Source of the DNA: an uncultured delta proteobacterium
GTDB taxonomy: Bacteria; Myxococcota_A; Polyangia; Polyangiales; Polyangiaceae
Direction of reading: 5' to 3'
NCBI GenBank assembly: GCA_903906315.1
Contig: CAIVJW010000289.1
Location: 1-37,039, forward strand
DNA length: 37,039 bases
The notes under the pieces were generated by a model. It had not been told where the DNA came from, searched no databases, and worked only from the letters and a program-made list of their open reading frames with translations. A program made the translations under genes and the position numbers. Position 1 is the stretch's first letter; every line of letters begins with the position of its first letter. Of this stretch, positions 23,344-34,682 are shown one piece after another.

Positions 23344-24471
23344 ATGATCTCGCCCATCGATCCCTCCACGCTCTCCCCCCAGGCGCAGAAGATCGTCTCC
23401 GCGTCGGCGCCCGAGAAGCTCCAGGAGGTCGCTGCCCGAGGCGTCGTACCCGGGGTCCATCCGGTCGAGATCGTCGCCGTGCTCGTGCTGCTCGCGCAGA
23501 GCGGACGCGCGACCGTCGCCGCCACGGCGCAGCGCACCATCGCGGCGCTCCCGGACGCGATCCTCTCGTCAGCCCTGGGGGCGGCCGACCGGCTGAACGC
23601 CGCCACCATCGACGCGATCGCCCGTGCCTACGTCCAGCGCGTCGACGTCCTCGAGCACCTGATCGGCGCGACGTCCATCGACATGGAGACGGTCGAGCAC
23701 CTGGCCAAGGCGGGCACCGAGTCGGTCGCCGAGCTCATGGCGACGAACGAGGAGCGGCTCCTCAAGCACCCGCGGCTCATCGAGCTGCTCTACATGAACA
23801 AGCGGACGCGCATGTCGACGGCCGACCGCATCGTCGAGCTCGCCGTGCGCAACGGCGTCGAGCTGCACGGCATCGCGGCCTGGAAGGAGGCCGCGGCGGC
23901 CATCGAGAACGAGATGATCGTCGAGCCGTCGAGCGAGCCGACGCCGGACGACCTGCTCTTCGCGGATGCCCAGGCGATCGGCGACCAGATCGCCGGCCTC
24001 GGCGCCGACGACGACGTCGTCGACGAGACGCCCGAGGGCGTGGAGGTCGTCAAGGACCTCATCAAGCCCCTGAGCCAGCGCATCTCGGAGATGACCATCA
24101 GCCAGAAGATCCGCACGGCGATGCTCGGCAACAAGGAGGCGCGCATGCTGCTGGTGCGCGACACCAACAAGCTCGTTTGCAGCGCCGCGATCCGAAGCCC
24201 GCAGATGCAGGAGGCGGACGTGCTGATGGTCTCGAAGAACCGCAACGTGCAGGACGAGGTTCTGCGCATCATCGGCACGTCGTCGGAGTGGCTGAAGAGC
24301 TACCAGATCAAGCTCAGCCTGGTGGAGAACCCGAAGAGCCCGACCGCCGTCGCGTCCAAGCTCATCTCGCACCTGCGCGAGTGCGACCTCAAGATGCTCT
24401 CCAAGAGCAAGAACATCTCGGGCGCGGTCAAGGACGCCGCGAAGCGGCACCTCGAGCGGCGCAAGAAGTAG
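23344..24471 (+). CDS. Conserved helical-repeat protein, unknown function (deltaproteobacterial type)
   Basis: 375 residues from ATG 23344 (MISPIDPSTLSPQAQKIV). It is almost entirely helical, with no signal peptide or membrane segment, so cytoplasmic. Two halves are joined by an acidic linker (about 205-240, DDDVVDETPEGVEVV). The second half has regular repeats (ISQKIRTAMLGNKEARMLLV, DEVLRIIGTSSEWLKSYQ, KSPTAVASKLISHLRECDL), like HEAT or DUF2336-type solenoids that bind other proteins. I recall similar proteins in Myxococcus and relatives, annotated only as hypothetical. It is divergent from the SPFH gene with its own promoter at 23253. It ends at a hairpin shared with the second kinase gene. 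Confidence 0.75.
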   Translation: MISPIDPSTLSPQAQKIVSASAPEKLQEVAARGVVPGVHPVEIVAVLVLLAQSGRATVAATAQRTIAALPDAILSSALGAADRLNAATIDAIARAYVQRVDVLEHLIGATSIDMETVEHLAKAGTESVAELMATNEERLLKHPRLIELLYMNKRTRMSTADRIVELAVRNGVELHGIAAWKEAAAAIENEMIVEPSSEPTPDDLLFADAQAIGDQIAGLGADDDVVDETPEGVEVVKDLIKPLSQRISEMTISQKIRTAMLGNKEARMLLVRDTNKLVCSAAIRSPQMQEADVLMVSKNRNVQDEVLRIIGTSSEWLKSYQIKLSLVENPKSPTAVASKLISHLRECDLKMLSKSKNISGAVKDAAKRHLERRKK

Positions 24472-24499
24472 CCGCGCGGTCGGCCGCGCTCCACCGCCG

Positions 24500-24534
24500 C
24501 CGAGCGCCCGCACCCGCCGGATCGCGGCGCTCGG
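24500..24534. terminator. Bidirectional terminator hairpin
   Basis: CCGAGCGCC and GGCGCTCGG form a perfect 9-bp stem with a 17-nt loop, between convergent stop codons at 24471 and 24548. There is no T-tract. Confidence 0.45.
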
Positions 24535-24547
24535 GGCCCCGTCGCCG

Positions 24548-26314
24548 CTAGTGGTCCGCGTCGAGAGCGAGCAGGCGCCAGAACACCATCCCGAGCCCGA
24601 CGATGAGCAGCACCATCGCCACCCAGATGGGCCGAATGGGGCTGCCGCTGAACGAGTCGGCCGCGCCGCGATCGATGGCCATGACGACGAGGCCGCCGAC
24701 GATGAGGCCGATCGGCAGCCGGAGCACCTGACCGAGGTTGCGCCCTTCGGGGACGGTCGACGGGCGCGGCTCGCGATCGCGGTCGGCCGCGGTGGGGGCG
24801 CGCAGAGGAGCCGGTTCCGCGCCGGTCGGGGACGGCTTCGCCGGGCGCCCGCGCGCGGGCGACGGCGGGTCACTGGCAGGGCCCGGAGGAGGAGGCGCGA
24901 GCGAGGCCTCCTGGCCGACCTTGCTCGGGGTGCCCTCTAGCTCGATGTCCTCCATCGAGGGCATTCGCCCGCGACCGCTGAGCGGCGCGGCCAGGGGCTC
25001 GAACTCGTCGGCGCCCGGCGGCGGCAGGACGGCGCGCCCGCTCGAGGGCACGGAGGCGGGCACCAACCGCGACGCGCGGCCTCGCACCAGGTCGAGCTCG
25101 AGCCGAGGCTCCTCCGTCCGCGGGTCGGCGATCGGCTCGCCTCGCCCGGCGCCGATCGGTTGGCTCAGATCGAGGAGCTCTTCGCCGGACGGCGCTGGGC
25201 CTCGCCCGGCGGCCGCCTGCGACGCCAGCCCGCGGCGGGGCGGCATCGTGACCCCGATCGATGGCTCGTCCGAAGGAGCGTCGGATCCCTCGGAGCGCGC
25301 GTCGGCGCGCGGCGGCACGGTCCTCGAGGTCTCGGCGCGAACGTCGCGCCGGGCGAACGTGAGGGGCAGCCCGAGGGACTTCTCGAGCGGCGTCCAGAAC
25401 GACTCGACGTCGCGCGATCGCTCGCGCGGGTCGATCGACAGAGCCTGCAAGAAGACCTCCTCGATGGCGTCCGAGAGCACGACGCCCTCGTTGCGCGGCG
25501 AGGGCCTGCGCTTGCGGTCGAAGACCGTGGCGCGCATCTGGTCGACGTCGCCGTCGACCACCGCGTGCCCCGCGAGCGCCTCGGACATCGTCATCGCGAG
25601 CGCCCAGACGTCCGTCCACGGCCCGGCCTCGCCCCAGGTGTCGGGGTCCCACTGCTCGGGCGCCCCGTAGCGCGGCGTGAACGCGGTCATCGTCTCGAGG
25701 CTGTGCTCGATCTGCGTCCCGGCGTTGCGAGCGGCGGCGCGGCGGGCGATCGAGATGCCGAAGTCGAGGAGCTTCACGACCTCCTGACCGTTGACGTTCG
25801 CGACCAGGATGTTCTCCGGCTTGATGTCGCGGTGGACGATCGTGATCATGCCGGTCGGGCCGGGGAAGCGATGCGCTCGCGAGAGCCCCCGCGCGACGGG
25901 CCGCAGGAGCTTCACCAGCTTGACGGGGCTCATCGGCGCCTGCCCCGCCTCGCGGCGCCGGTAGATCAGCTCGTCGAGCGCCTCGCCCTCGAGCCACTCG
26001 AGCGCCAGAAACGGCACGAAGCGGCCGTCCCGGAGCGTCAGGGTGTCGACGTGCAGGGGACGGACGACCTCCGGGATCGAGGCCGACAGCCGAAAGAGGA
26101 TCTCGGCCTCTTCGCGGAACTTCTCGAGAAACGCCTCACGCTGGGTGGGCGTCATCTCGCCCGGGATCTTGAGGCACTTCAGCGCGACGGGCGCGCGAAA
26201 GGCCCCGTGCTGCGCGCGATAGACGACGCTGAAACCACCCTCGGCGACGGCGCGCTCGACGCGGAAGCTCCCCCCTTGTGTCGTGCCGACTATGCCGAAG
26301 ACGTCGTCCGTCAT
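24548..26314 (-). CDS. Ser/Thr protein kinase with C-terminal membrane helices
   Basis: 588 residues from ATG 26314. The kinase domain spans about 17-310: glycine loop VAEGGFSVVY, Lys46 (VALKCLK), IVHRDIKPENIL with Asp163, DFG at 184-186, and YGAPEQWDPD. All catalytic residues are present. The glycine loop is the variant EGGFS found in many myxobacterial kinases. A long disordered Pro/Ser/Arg region follows (about 325-520). Two hydrophobic helices lie near the C-terminus (LPIGLIVGGLVVMAI and WVAMVLLIVGLGMVFW), so the kinase is inside and the end is anchored, with no sizeable outer domain. It lies 131 nt after the SPOR-domain gene, same strand. Confidence 0.9.
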   Translation of the reverse strand: MTDDVFGIVGTTQGGSFRVERAVAEGGFSVVYRAQHGAFRAPVALKCLKIPGEMTPTQREAFLEKFREEAEILFRLSASIPEVVRPLHVDTLTLRDGRFVPFLALEWLEGEALDELIYRRREAGQAPMSPVKLVKLLRPVARGLSRAHRFPGPTGMITIVHRDIKPENILVANVNGQEVVKLLDFGISIARRAAARNAGTQIEHSLETMTAFTPRYGAPEQWDPDTWGEAGPWTDVWALAMTMSEALAGHAVVDGDVDQMRATVFDRKRRPSPRNEGVVLSDAIEEVFLQALSIDPRERSRDVESFWTPLEKSLGLPLTFARRDVRAETSRTVPPRADARSEGSDAPSDEPSIGVTMPPRRGLASQAAAGRGPAPSGEELLDLSQPIGAGRGEPIADPRTEEPRLELDLVRGRASRLVPASVPSSGRAVLPPPGADEFEPLAAPLSGRGRMPSMEDIELEGTPSKVGQEASLAPPPPGPASDPPSPARGRPAKPSPTGAEPAPLRAPTAADRDREPRPSTVPEGRNLGQVLRLPIGLIVGGLVVMAIDRGAADSFSGSPIRPIWVAMVLLIVGLGMVFWRLLALDADH

Positions 26315-26421
26315 CCGCTACCCGCGGTGGGCTCCTCAGGTGGAGCCGTGGTGGCGCATCCTACGCCGGTCGCCAGTAGGAAAGCGATCAGTTCCCCGCC
26401 TCGCCGCGCGCGGAGGAGGCC

Positions 26422-26438
26422 CGCTTCGCCGCGAAGCG
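26422..26438 (-). terminator. Hairpin after the SPOR gene
   Basis: On the minus strand CGCTTCG-CGG-CGAAGCG forms a 7-bp stem with a 3-nt loop, 7 nt after the SPOR stop. There is no T-tract, so it may only attenuate transcription into the kinase gene. Confidence 0.4.
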
Positions 26439-26445
26439 ATCGTTT

Positions 26446-27297
26446 TCATTCGTCGTCGTCGTCGGCCTTCACCTTCACGACCGTCTTCGGCGGGTCGACG
26501 ATGAACGTGACCATGCGCTCCTTCGCCTCGAAGTCCTGACGATAGATGACGGCCGCGTGGCGCATCTTGAACGGACCGATGCGGACGCGGTACCAGAGGC
26601 CGCGCCCCTTGACCTGCGCCGGCTCCACATAGGCGTGGTGGCCCCGGCGGCGCAGCGCCGCGGCGAAGCCTTCCGCCTCGGCCAGCACCGTGAACGAGCT
26701 GACCTGGAGCTGGTGGCCGCCCGTCGCGCCGGCGGAGACCTCGGCCGCGTCCTCGCGCGACACGCGCTTCGCCATCGAGGTCAGCGTGTCGCTCGCGGCG
26801 ATCGGCGAGCCGCCGGGGATGACGTTCTGCGCCGGTAGAGGCACGACCGGGAGGCGATCGGCGGCCGGCGGCGGGGCGGTCGGCGAGCCGGGGGGCAGCG
26901 CGAACGGGAGATCGGCGGCCGCGAGGGACGCGGGGCCGGGCGGGCCGATGGGGGACGCGGCGCGCGGGTCGCGGACGGCCTCGAGGGCGGTCGTGCTCTT
27001 GGCGTCCGTGAGCATGCCGGGGAACGTGATGTCCTGCCCCGAGAGGTCACCGGGGCGCTCCACTCGGGCACCGGCGGGGTGCGTGCGCGCCACGAGGTCG
27101 CCCAGCGGATCCGCCTGCGTCGGCTTGGCCTTGACCGGAGCGCGAAGCAGCAACGCCGCCGCGAGCACGATGCACGCGCCCGCGAGCGACGCGAGCACGA
27201 GCGCGCCGAGGCGCGACGGAGGGGCCGTGGGATCGGCCTCCTGGATCTGGTCGAGGTTCCGCACCGTCCCGGAGTCTGCGCCGTCCGCCGTGCCCAT
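26446..27297 (-). CDS. Single-pass membrane protein with C-terminal SPOR domain
   Basis: 283 residues from ATG 27297, which follows GAGGAG by 7 nt; the GTG at 27312 overlaps that Shine-Dalgarno and is rejected. A short cytoplasmic N-terminus precedes a membrane helix at 31-51 (GALVLASLAGACIVLAAALL). A Pro/Ala-rich linker runs to about 190. Residues 194-263 are a SPOR domain (GHQLQVSSFTVLAEAEGFAA, VKGRGLWYRVRIGPFKMR), followed by an acidic tail. SPOR domains bind denuded peptidoglycan glycans at division septa, so the protein probably sits at the septum with the SPOR part in the periplasm. It precedes a Ser/Thr kinase gene. The RlpA-like protein at 6084 lacks a SPOR domain. Confidence 0.88.
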   Translation of the reverse strand: MGTADGADSGTVRNLDQIQEADPTAPPSRLGALVLASLAGACIVLAAALLLRAPVKAKPTQADPLGDLVARTHPAGARVERPGDLSGQDITFPGMLTDAKSTTALEAVRDPRAASPIGPPGPASLAAADLPFALPPGSPTAPPPAADRLPVVPLPAQNVIPGGSPIAASDTLTSMAKRVSREDAAEVSAGATGGHQLQVSSFTVLAEAEGFAAALRRRGHHAYVEPAQVKGRGLWYRVRIGPFKMRHAAVIYRQDFEAKERMVTFIVDPPKTVVKVKADDDDE

Positions 27298-27304
27298 GGT
27301 CCCG

Positions 27305-27310
27305 CTCCTC
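27305..27310 (-). promoter_or_regulatory. Shine-Dalgarno deciding the SPOR start
   Basis: GAGGAG on the minus strand, 7 nt before ATG 27297. Confidence 0.7.
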
Positions 27311-27509
27311 ACTACCGATCCGCAGGCTCAGGCCCGTGAGCCGCGGCATGCGGGCTCGGCAGGTCGTCTGGTGCCTCGCGGTCAAGGTACGCCGCGACGT
27401 CGACGACGACCAACTTTCGTCAACACATTGTCCTACATCGACCCAATGCCCGAGCGGACAGGCGATCGGCGCACGGCGACGGCGCGTTGTCGGTCCGTCG
27501 GGCACCGGC

Positions 27510-27515
27510 TACGGT
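27510..27515 (+). promoter_or_regulatory. Candidate -10 box (TACGGT) of a lipoprotein gene
   Basis: TACGGT is 10 nt before ATG 27526. TTGTCG lies 17 nt further upstream, a moderate -35 match. The leader would be only a few bases. Confidence 0.35.
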
Positions 27516-27525
27516 CACGGCACCG

Positions 27526-28938
27526 ATGAAGCGACGACGACGAGGACCGGCCGGCGCCCGCGGGACGGCCGGCGCGCTTGCGCGGGGCGCGCGGATCGTC
27601 GTGCTGGCAGCGGCAGCCGGTTGCTCGTCCGAGGACCGCACGCTCACGGTCGAGATCACGGTCGGCCACGAGACGGACGCGCTCCGGCGCACTCCGGCCG
27701 TGACCCGGGTCGAGGTCACCGCCACCGACGGCGTCGGCGCCGTGGCGCGGGCGAGCGCGGCGCCCGGGGGGACGTTCGACCTCGGCGACCGGACGAGCGA
27801 GGACATCGTCTCGATCGAGGCGACGGGCTTCGACGGCGCCGGCGTGGCGATCGTCCGGGGGCGATCGCTCTCGGGCATCGGGCTGGGTGGCGTCGCTTCG
27901 GACGTGCTCCCGGTCTTCGTGCAGCGCAAGGGCGAGTGGGCCCGGCCGTCGGGCGCGATCGACCACGCCCACGTGGCGGGCGTGGCCGGCGCGATCGGCG
28001 AGCGGTACGTGCTCCTCACGGGCGGCATCCAGGCGCTGCCCGCGAGCGCCTCGGTCGGCCTGCGGTCGGTCGCCGCCTACGACCTCCTCGGGCTTGCGGG
28101 CGCCACCATGGCCCCATTCCCTCGCGCGGCCCGATCGCTCGTCGCCCTGGCTTCGAGCGTCGTCGTGATCGACGACCAGGGTGCGACGCGGGTCGATCTC
28201 ACCGCGGGCTCGACCGAGGACCTCGCCGTGCCGACCGGTCTCGGCGCGTTCGCCGAGGTCGCGGGAGGCGTGACGCTGCCGGGGCTGGACGGGTCGCAGT
28301 ACGTCGTCGGCGCCACGCGCGCGGGAGCGCCGACCCGGGCCGTGCTGCGGGTCGGCGCGGACGGGACCCAGACCGGCCTGCTGCTCGGCACGGCGCGCGC
28401 CGGCGCCGCCGCGAGCTACCTCGCCGACGTCGGGCTCGTCGTCGCGGGCGGGAGCGCCACGGGGCCTGGCGTCGAGATCCTCTCGACCGGCGGGACGGCG
28501 TTCGCCGCGACGGCCTTCCCCGCCGACCCGACGACGGGGGCGGCGATCGGGCCGGCCTCGAAGGGGTCGTTCGCGGTCGTGGGCGGGACGATCGGCGGAA
28601 AGCCGGCACCGACGCGCACGTTCGCGCTCGACTGCGGGGCGACGTGTGCGGGCGCGGGGGTCGACGCGGCCTCGATCCCCTTTGCGACGGCGCGCACGGC
28701 GGCGTTCTCGCTCGGCGGGCTGCGAATCGTCGTGGTCGCCGACGAGGCCACGGTGGGCGGAACGACGCGCGCGTTCCTCGTGGATCTCGGCGCGCGGACG
28801 CAGGTCGAGCTCCCCCTCCGCGAGCCGCGCGCGGGCGCCACCGCGGTGCCCGCTCCCAACGGCACGCTCGCGCTGCTCGGCGGCGTCCACCCCGACGGCA
28901 CGCCAGCGCTGACCGTCGAGGTGCTCTTCCCGGAGTGA
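27526..28938 (+). CDS. Lipoprotein with kelch-like beta-propeller repeats
   Basis: 470 residues. A highly basic N-terminus (MKRRRRGPAGARG), a hydrophobic stretch and AAAAGC give a lipoprotein signal with Cys33. Mature residues 37 to about 110 resemble an Ig-like or carboxypeptidase-regulatory beta domain (LTVEITVGHETD, GGTFDLGDR). The rest has repeats of the type 'YVLLTGGIQ', 'LVVAGGSATGPGVEIL', 'FAVVGGTIGGKPAP', 'LALLGGVHPDGTP', which is the kelch/galactose-oxidase propeller pattern with double glycines. There are no catalytic residues. Proteins of this sort are abundant in myxobacterial envelopes. It runs towards the NTP-transferase gene, with stops only 16 nt apart. Confidence 0.72.
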   Translation: MKRRRRGPAGARGTAGALARGARIVVLAAAAGCSSEDRTLTVEITVGHETDALRRTPAVTRVEVTATDGVGAVARASAAPGGTFDLGDRTSEDIVSIEATGFDGAGVAIVRGRSLSGIGLGGVASDVLPVFVQRKGEWARPSGAIDHAHVAGVAGAIGERYVLLTGGIQALPASASVGLRSVAAYDLLGLAGATMAPFPRAARSLVALASSVVVIDDQGATRVDLTAGSTEDLAVPTGLGAFAEVAGGVTLPGLDGSQYVVGATRAGAPTRAVLRVGADGTQTGLLLGTARAGAAASYLADVGLVVAGGSATGPGVEILSTGGTAFAATAFPADPTTGAAIGPASKGSFAVVGGTIGGKPAPTRTFALDCGATCAGAGVDAASIPFATARTAAFSLGGLRIVVVADEATVGGTTRAFLVDLGARTQVELPLREPRAGATAVPAPNGTLALLGGVHPDGTPALTVEVLFPE

Positions 28939-28954
28939 TCCAGGCGCGGCGAGG

Positions 28955-29848
28955 TCAGCGCGGGGGGCGGGCGACGACGCGGCCCGCCGAGGTGACGACG
29001 GCGTCGGCCAGCGGCGCGCGCGCGACCGCGCCGGGCCAGACGACGCAGCGCACGATCGACCCGCGACCGGTCACGTGCGCGCCCTCACCGACGACGCTCG
29101 CCTCCACCTCGACGCCCGGATCGACCCGCGCGCTCGGGGCGACGTGAGCGCGCGCCCCGGCGCGCCGGAGCCAGGAGGCGTTCGCGTCGAGGTAGGCGCC
29201 GATGGACCCGATGTCGTCGAAGCCGCCGGCCACGTCGACCACGCCGAGGCGCGCGCCGAGGCGGAGCGCGGGCAGGTACACGTCGCCGACGAGGCACCCT
29301 TCGCGCGGGAGCTCGCCTCGGGTCGCGGCGCCGAGGACCTGCACGCCGACGAAGTCCGCGGCGCGCACCTCGACCCCGAAGCGCTGACCGCGCAGGCGAA
29401 CGACCTGCCCCTCGGCGCCGATCCCGACGGTCCCCTCCCCTTGCACGAGCGGCGCGACCGCGAGCGTCGCGGCCCAGGCGCGCGATCGGTGCGCCGCCAG
29501 GAGCGCGGCCACGTCGACGCCGGCCAGGATGTCGCCGTTCCAGACGACGACGTCGCCCTCGCCGAGCGCGTGCGCCGCGTTCGCGACGCCGCCGGCCGTC
29601 CCGAGGATGGCGGCCTCGTGGATCACCTCGACCGGGATCGGCAGCGCGCCGAGCACGGCGGGCCCGAACGCCTCGGCGAGGTGGTGCGCGTTGACGACCG
29701 CCCGAAGGACGCCGCCCGCCCCGAGCCGGTCGACGACGTGCGCGATCATGGGGCGATCGCCGACGGGCACGAGCGGCTTCGGGAGCTCGTCGGTGAGCGG
29801 GCGGAGGCGGGTTCCGTACCCGGCGGCGAGGATCATCGCGGTGGTCAT
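28955..29848 (-). CDS. Sugar-1-phosphate nucleotidyltransferase (GmhB/MurU/ManC-like)
   Basis: 297 residues from ATG 29848 ([20 protein letters not shown]); an upstream ATG at 29866 adds six residues and is less typical. The nucleotide-binding signature is complete: [20 protein letters not shown], with GTAGG at 83-87 and metal-binding Asp106 in WNGD. It forms NDP-sugars from NTP and sugar-1-phosphate. A second signature ([16 protein letters not shown]) and about 55 C-terminal residues with hexapeptide-like repeats ([20 protein letters not shown]) suggest a short left-handed beta-helix. The closest types are mannose-1-phosphate guanylyltransferase or N-acetylmuramate-1-phosphate uridylyltransferase; the sugar is not decided by sequence. 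Confidence 0.85.
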   Translation of the reverse strand: MTTAMILAAGYGTRLRPLTDELPKPLVPVGDRPMIAHVVDRLGAGGVLRAVVNAHHLAEAFGPAVLGALPIPVEVIHEAAILGTAGGVANAAHALGEGDVVVWNGDILAGVDVAALLAAHRSRAWAATLAVAPLVQGEGTVGIGAEGQVVRLRGQRFGVEVRAADFVGVQVLGAATRGELPREGCLVGDVYLPALRLGARLGVVDVAGGFDDIGSIGAYLDANASWLRRAGARAHVAPSARVDPGVEVEASVVGEGAHVTGRGSIVRCVVWPGAVARAPLADAVVTSAGRVVARPPR

Positions 29849-29918
29849 GGGCGCGGCCCGCAGCATAGCCGGCCCCGCGGCGACGGCCGAAAACTCGACC
29901 CGGTCGCATCGAGCATGG

Positions 29919-29924
29919 TACGGC
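29919..29924 (+). promoter_or_regulatory. Candidate -10 box (TACGGC) before a lipoprotein gene
   Basis: TACGGC, preceded by ATGG, is followed by 7 nt and ATG 29932, with no Shine-Dalgarno. Compare TGGTAC before 30546. Confidence 0.35.
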
Positions 29925-29931
29925 CCCCTCG

Positions 29932-30468
29932 ATGCGGATCCCGAGGCGCTCGCTCGCCCACCTCCTCGTGGCCGCCGGCCTGGCGGCGGGCCTCGGCGCG
30001 CTCGCGGCGAGCTGCGGGACGGACGCGGTGGGCATCGAGGCCTGCCAGCAGATCGAGCTCGCGCGGTGCGACGAGGCGCCGGCCTGCAAGGCCGACTTCG
30101 ACGTGGCGCATTGCCGGGCGTTTTACCGCGATCAGTGCCTGCACGGGATCGAGAACGTGGACCACCCGCCGAGCGACGCCGAGGTGTCGGACTGCGTCGC
30201 CGCCATCCAGGGGGTCGCCGCCTGCGCTCGCAAAGGGGCCACGAACATGACGGCGTGCTCGGTGCCGCTCGTCGACGGCGTGCTGCCCGCGACGATTTCC
30301 CCCTGCGATTTGCTCATGTCGAACGCGCACCTCTTGCAGAGGTGCGGCTTCGCGACCTCCCCGCCCGATGCGGGCGCGGTCACGCCGCCGCCCGCGGTGG
30401 ACGCCTCGGTCGACGCCGCCTCGACGAGCGACGCCGGCGCCGCCGACGCCGCCACCGACGCGGGCTAG
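29932..30468 (+). CDS. Small cysteine-rich lipoprotein, unknown function
   Basis: 178 residues. The signal ends LAASC, giving lipid attachment at Cys28. The mature part (29 to about 140) has ten further cysteines in an even spread ([27 protein letters not shown] and others), suggesting five disulfides in the periplasm or at the surface. The last 35 residues are Ala/Asp/Pro-rich ([20 protein letters not shown]), an unstructured tail or linker. I do not recognise a family; similar small Cys-rich lipoproteins are typical of myxobacteria. It starts 83 nt from the divergent nucleotidyltransferase gene. Confidence 0.72.
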   Translation: MRIPRRSLAHLLVAAGLAAGLGALAASCGTDAVGIEACQQIELARCDEAPACKADFDVAHCRAFYRDQCLHGIENVDHPPSDAEVSDCVAAIQGVAACARKGATNMTACSVPLVDGVLPATISPCDLLMSNAHLLQRCGFATSPPDAGAVTPPPAVDASVDAASTSDAGAADAATDAG

Positions 30469-30480
30469 CGCCGCGCCCCC

Positions 30481-30492
30481 ACCGGGCCCGGT
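30481..30492. repeat. 12-bp perfect palindrome between lipoprotein genes
   Basis: ACCGGGCCCGGT is perfectly palindromic, 12 nt after the Cys-rich lipoprotein stop. It has no loop, so it is not a good terminator. It might be a binding site or chance in such GC-rich DNA. Confidence 0.25.
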
Positions 30493-30531
30493 CCGCGCGG
30501 GATCCGCTGGCCTCGAGCGGGGGGCTCGTGG

Positions 30532-30537
30532 TACCCC
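30532..30537 (+). promoter_or_regulatory. Candidate -10 box (TACCCC) before a lipoprotein gene
   Basis: TGG-TACCCC lies 8 nt before ATG 30546. If it is the promoter, the in-frame GTG at 30528 cannot be the start. Confidence 0.3.
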
Positions 30538-30545
30538 CGCTCGGC

Positions 30546-31679
30546 ATGCTGCCCTCGCTCCCCGGCCGGCTCGTCGCGCTCGCAGGGCTGCCGCTCGCCC
30601 TCGCGGCCTGCACCACCAGCGGAACCAGCGGCACCTCGGGGCCCGCGCCGACGATGGTCTCGCTCGACCCGGCGTACTTCCTCGGTGACGTCGCGTGCAG
30701 CGCGGCGCCCGGCGGAATGCAGAGCTACGTCGCCACGATCCTCGACGTCACGGACCCCGGCAAGCCCTTCGTCATGCCGAGCGCCCTCGCGACGGCGTGC
30801 TCGCTGCCGGTCGGCTTCTACTTCGTCCTGCCAGGGCACACCTACATCGCGACGATCGACGGCTACGAAGCGCCCGCAGCCACGCTCACCCCCTGCGGCG
30901 GCGCCACCTCCGGGGCGCGGCGCATGTTGCCCGCGGGCAAGACCGACTGCGCGCGCGACGCGCTCGCCCCTCGCTGGACGGCCTCGTGCGGGCAGACCGG
31001 AGGCTCGGCGGCCGTCTCGGTCGAGAGCTCGAACGTGATCATGAGCGGCTGCGAGGCGCTCGTCGATCACGGCGCGTCCGCGACGGGGATCCTGCTCGAT
31101 CCGACGGCCGCGCTCGGAGCGCTCGCGTGCGCGACGGCGTCGGGCGGCGACGTCGCGACCTTCGACGTGACACCGCTCGACGGCGCGTCGGCTCCCGTCG
31201 TCGGCCTCGCGTGCGGAGCCCCGCCGCTCCAGCTCTCCAGCGGGGTCGAGCCGGGCGTGACCTACTCGTTCCTCGTGGCCGGGCGCAAGGCCCCGACCGA
31301 GCCCGCGTCGTGGGGCAGCGTGTGCCGCGCGACGGCCATCGCCGGCCTCACGGTCACGGCGTCGTGCGACCCGCTGGCCGCGAAGGGCGGCATCCGAGTC
31401 GACGTGCCCGCCCTCTTCGCGAGCGCCGGCGTGGCCTGCAACGACGGCGCGCCGAGCCTCTTGACGACCTCCGTGACGACCGGCGGCGCGGCGGTGCCGG
31501 TCGCGGCGCCCCCCGGGCGGTGCGACAAGGCCGCCGTCCTCGGTCCGATCCCGCCCGGATCGTACGAGATCGCGCTCGTCGCGCGCGACGCCGAGGGAGC
31601 CGAGGCGCTGGCGGCGACGTGCACGGCAGACGTCGCGGCGGGCCTCCTCGCCTCGGCGACCTGCACGACGAAGCCCTGA
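30546..31679 (+). CDS. Beta-rich lipoprotein, unknown function
   Basis: 377 residues. A hydrophobic signal ending LALAAC gives lipidation at Cys22, followed by a short TTSGTSGTSG linker. The mature protein looks like three or more repeats of about 100 residues, each with paired cysteines and a phrase such as 'GFYFVLPGHTYIATIDGYEA', 'PLQLSSGVEPGVTYSFLVAG' and 'GPIPPGSYEIALVARDAEGA'. This resembles tandem Ig-like or fibronectin-type sandwiches (each ending 'y.f.v.g.'). There are no enzyme motifs. It lies 77 nt after the Cys-rich lipoprotein gene, and both may be co-expressed. Confidence 0.68.
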   Translation: MLPSLPGRLVALAGLPLALAACTTSGTSGTSGPAPTMVSLDPAYFLGDVACSAAPGGMQSYVATILDVTDPGKPFVMPSALATACSLPVGFYFVLPGHTYIATIDGYEAPAATLTPCGGATSGARRMLPAGKTDCARDALAPRWTASCGQTGGSAAVSVESSNVIMSGCEALVDHGASATGILLDPTAALGALACATASGGDVATFDVTPLDGASAPVVGLACGAPPLQLSSGVEPGVTYSFLVAGRKAPTEPASWGSVCRATAIAGLTVTASCDPLAAKGGIRVDVPALFASAGVACNDGAPSLLTTSVTTGGAAVPVAAPPGRCDKAAVLGPIPPGSYEIALVARDAEGAEALAATCTADVAAGLLASATCTTKP

Positions 31680-31861
31680 CAGCGCGGCCACCCGAGGCAG
31701 GGCCAGCGCCGGCGCTCCGGACGCCCGCACGGCCGCGCGCGGAGGCCCCAAAGCCTTTGCGTCGCTGGCGCCGTTGGACTACCTCAAACGCGCCCCGGCG
31801 CGCGGACGAGCGGCTCGATTTCCGGCCGTTTCCCGCGCCCCGCCGAGCGTGACGTCGCCGC

Positions 31862-34480
<2,619 letters not shown>

Positions 34481-34670
34481 GCGCAGGCGCCTTCGGTCCT
34501 GCACGGGCGGCGTCGGGGGTGACCTCGGCGCCGCTGCCGCGTCGGGGCCGGCCCAGGACGGGCGACCGAGGAGCCGGACCTCGCACGAGCGGGGCCCCGC
34601 GCGTGGGCGGGGGCGTCCGTCGCGGTCGCTCACGTGGGCGCGGAATGATCATCCTGCGCCGGGTTTCCGC

Positions 34671-34676
34671 TATGCT
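34671..34676 (+). promoter_or_regulatory. Candidate -10 box (TATGCT), leaderless gene
   Basis: TATGCT is followed by 6 nt and GTG 34683. It is the same hexamer as before the iron-sulfur gene. The 202-bp gap after gyrA holds no other clear signal. Confidence 0.4.
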
Positions 34677-34682
34677 CGCGGC

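Noticed and set aside
31757-31785. TTGCGT-N17-TACCTC as the gyrA promoter
   Set aside because: Only half of the -35 and two bases of the -10 match consensus; not better than chance in this gap.
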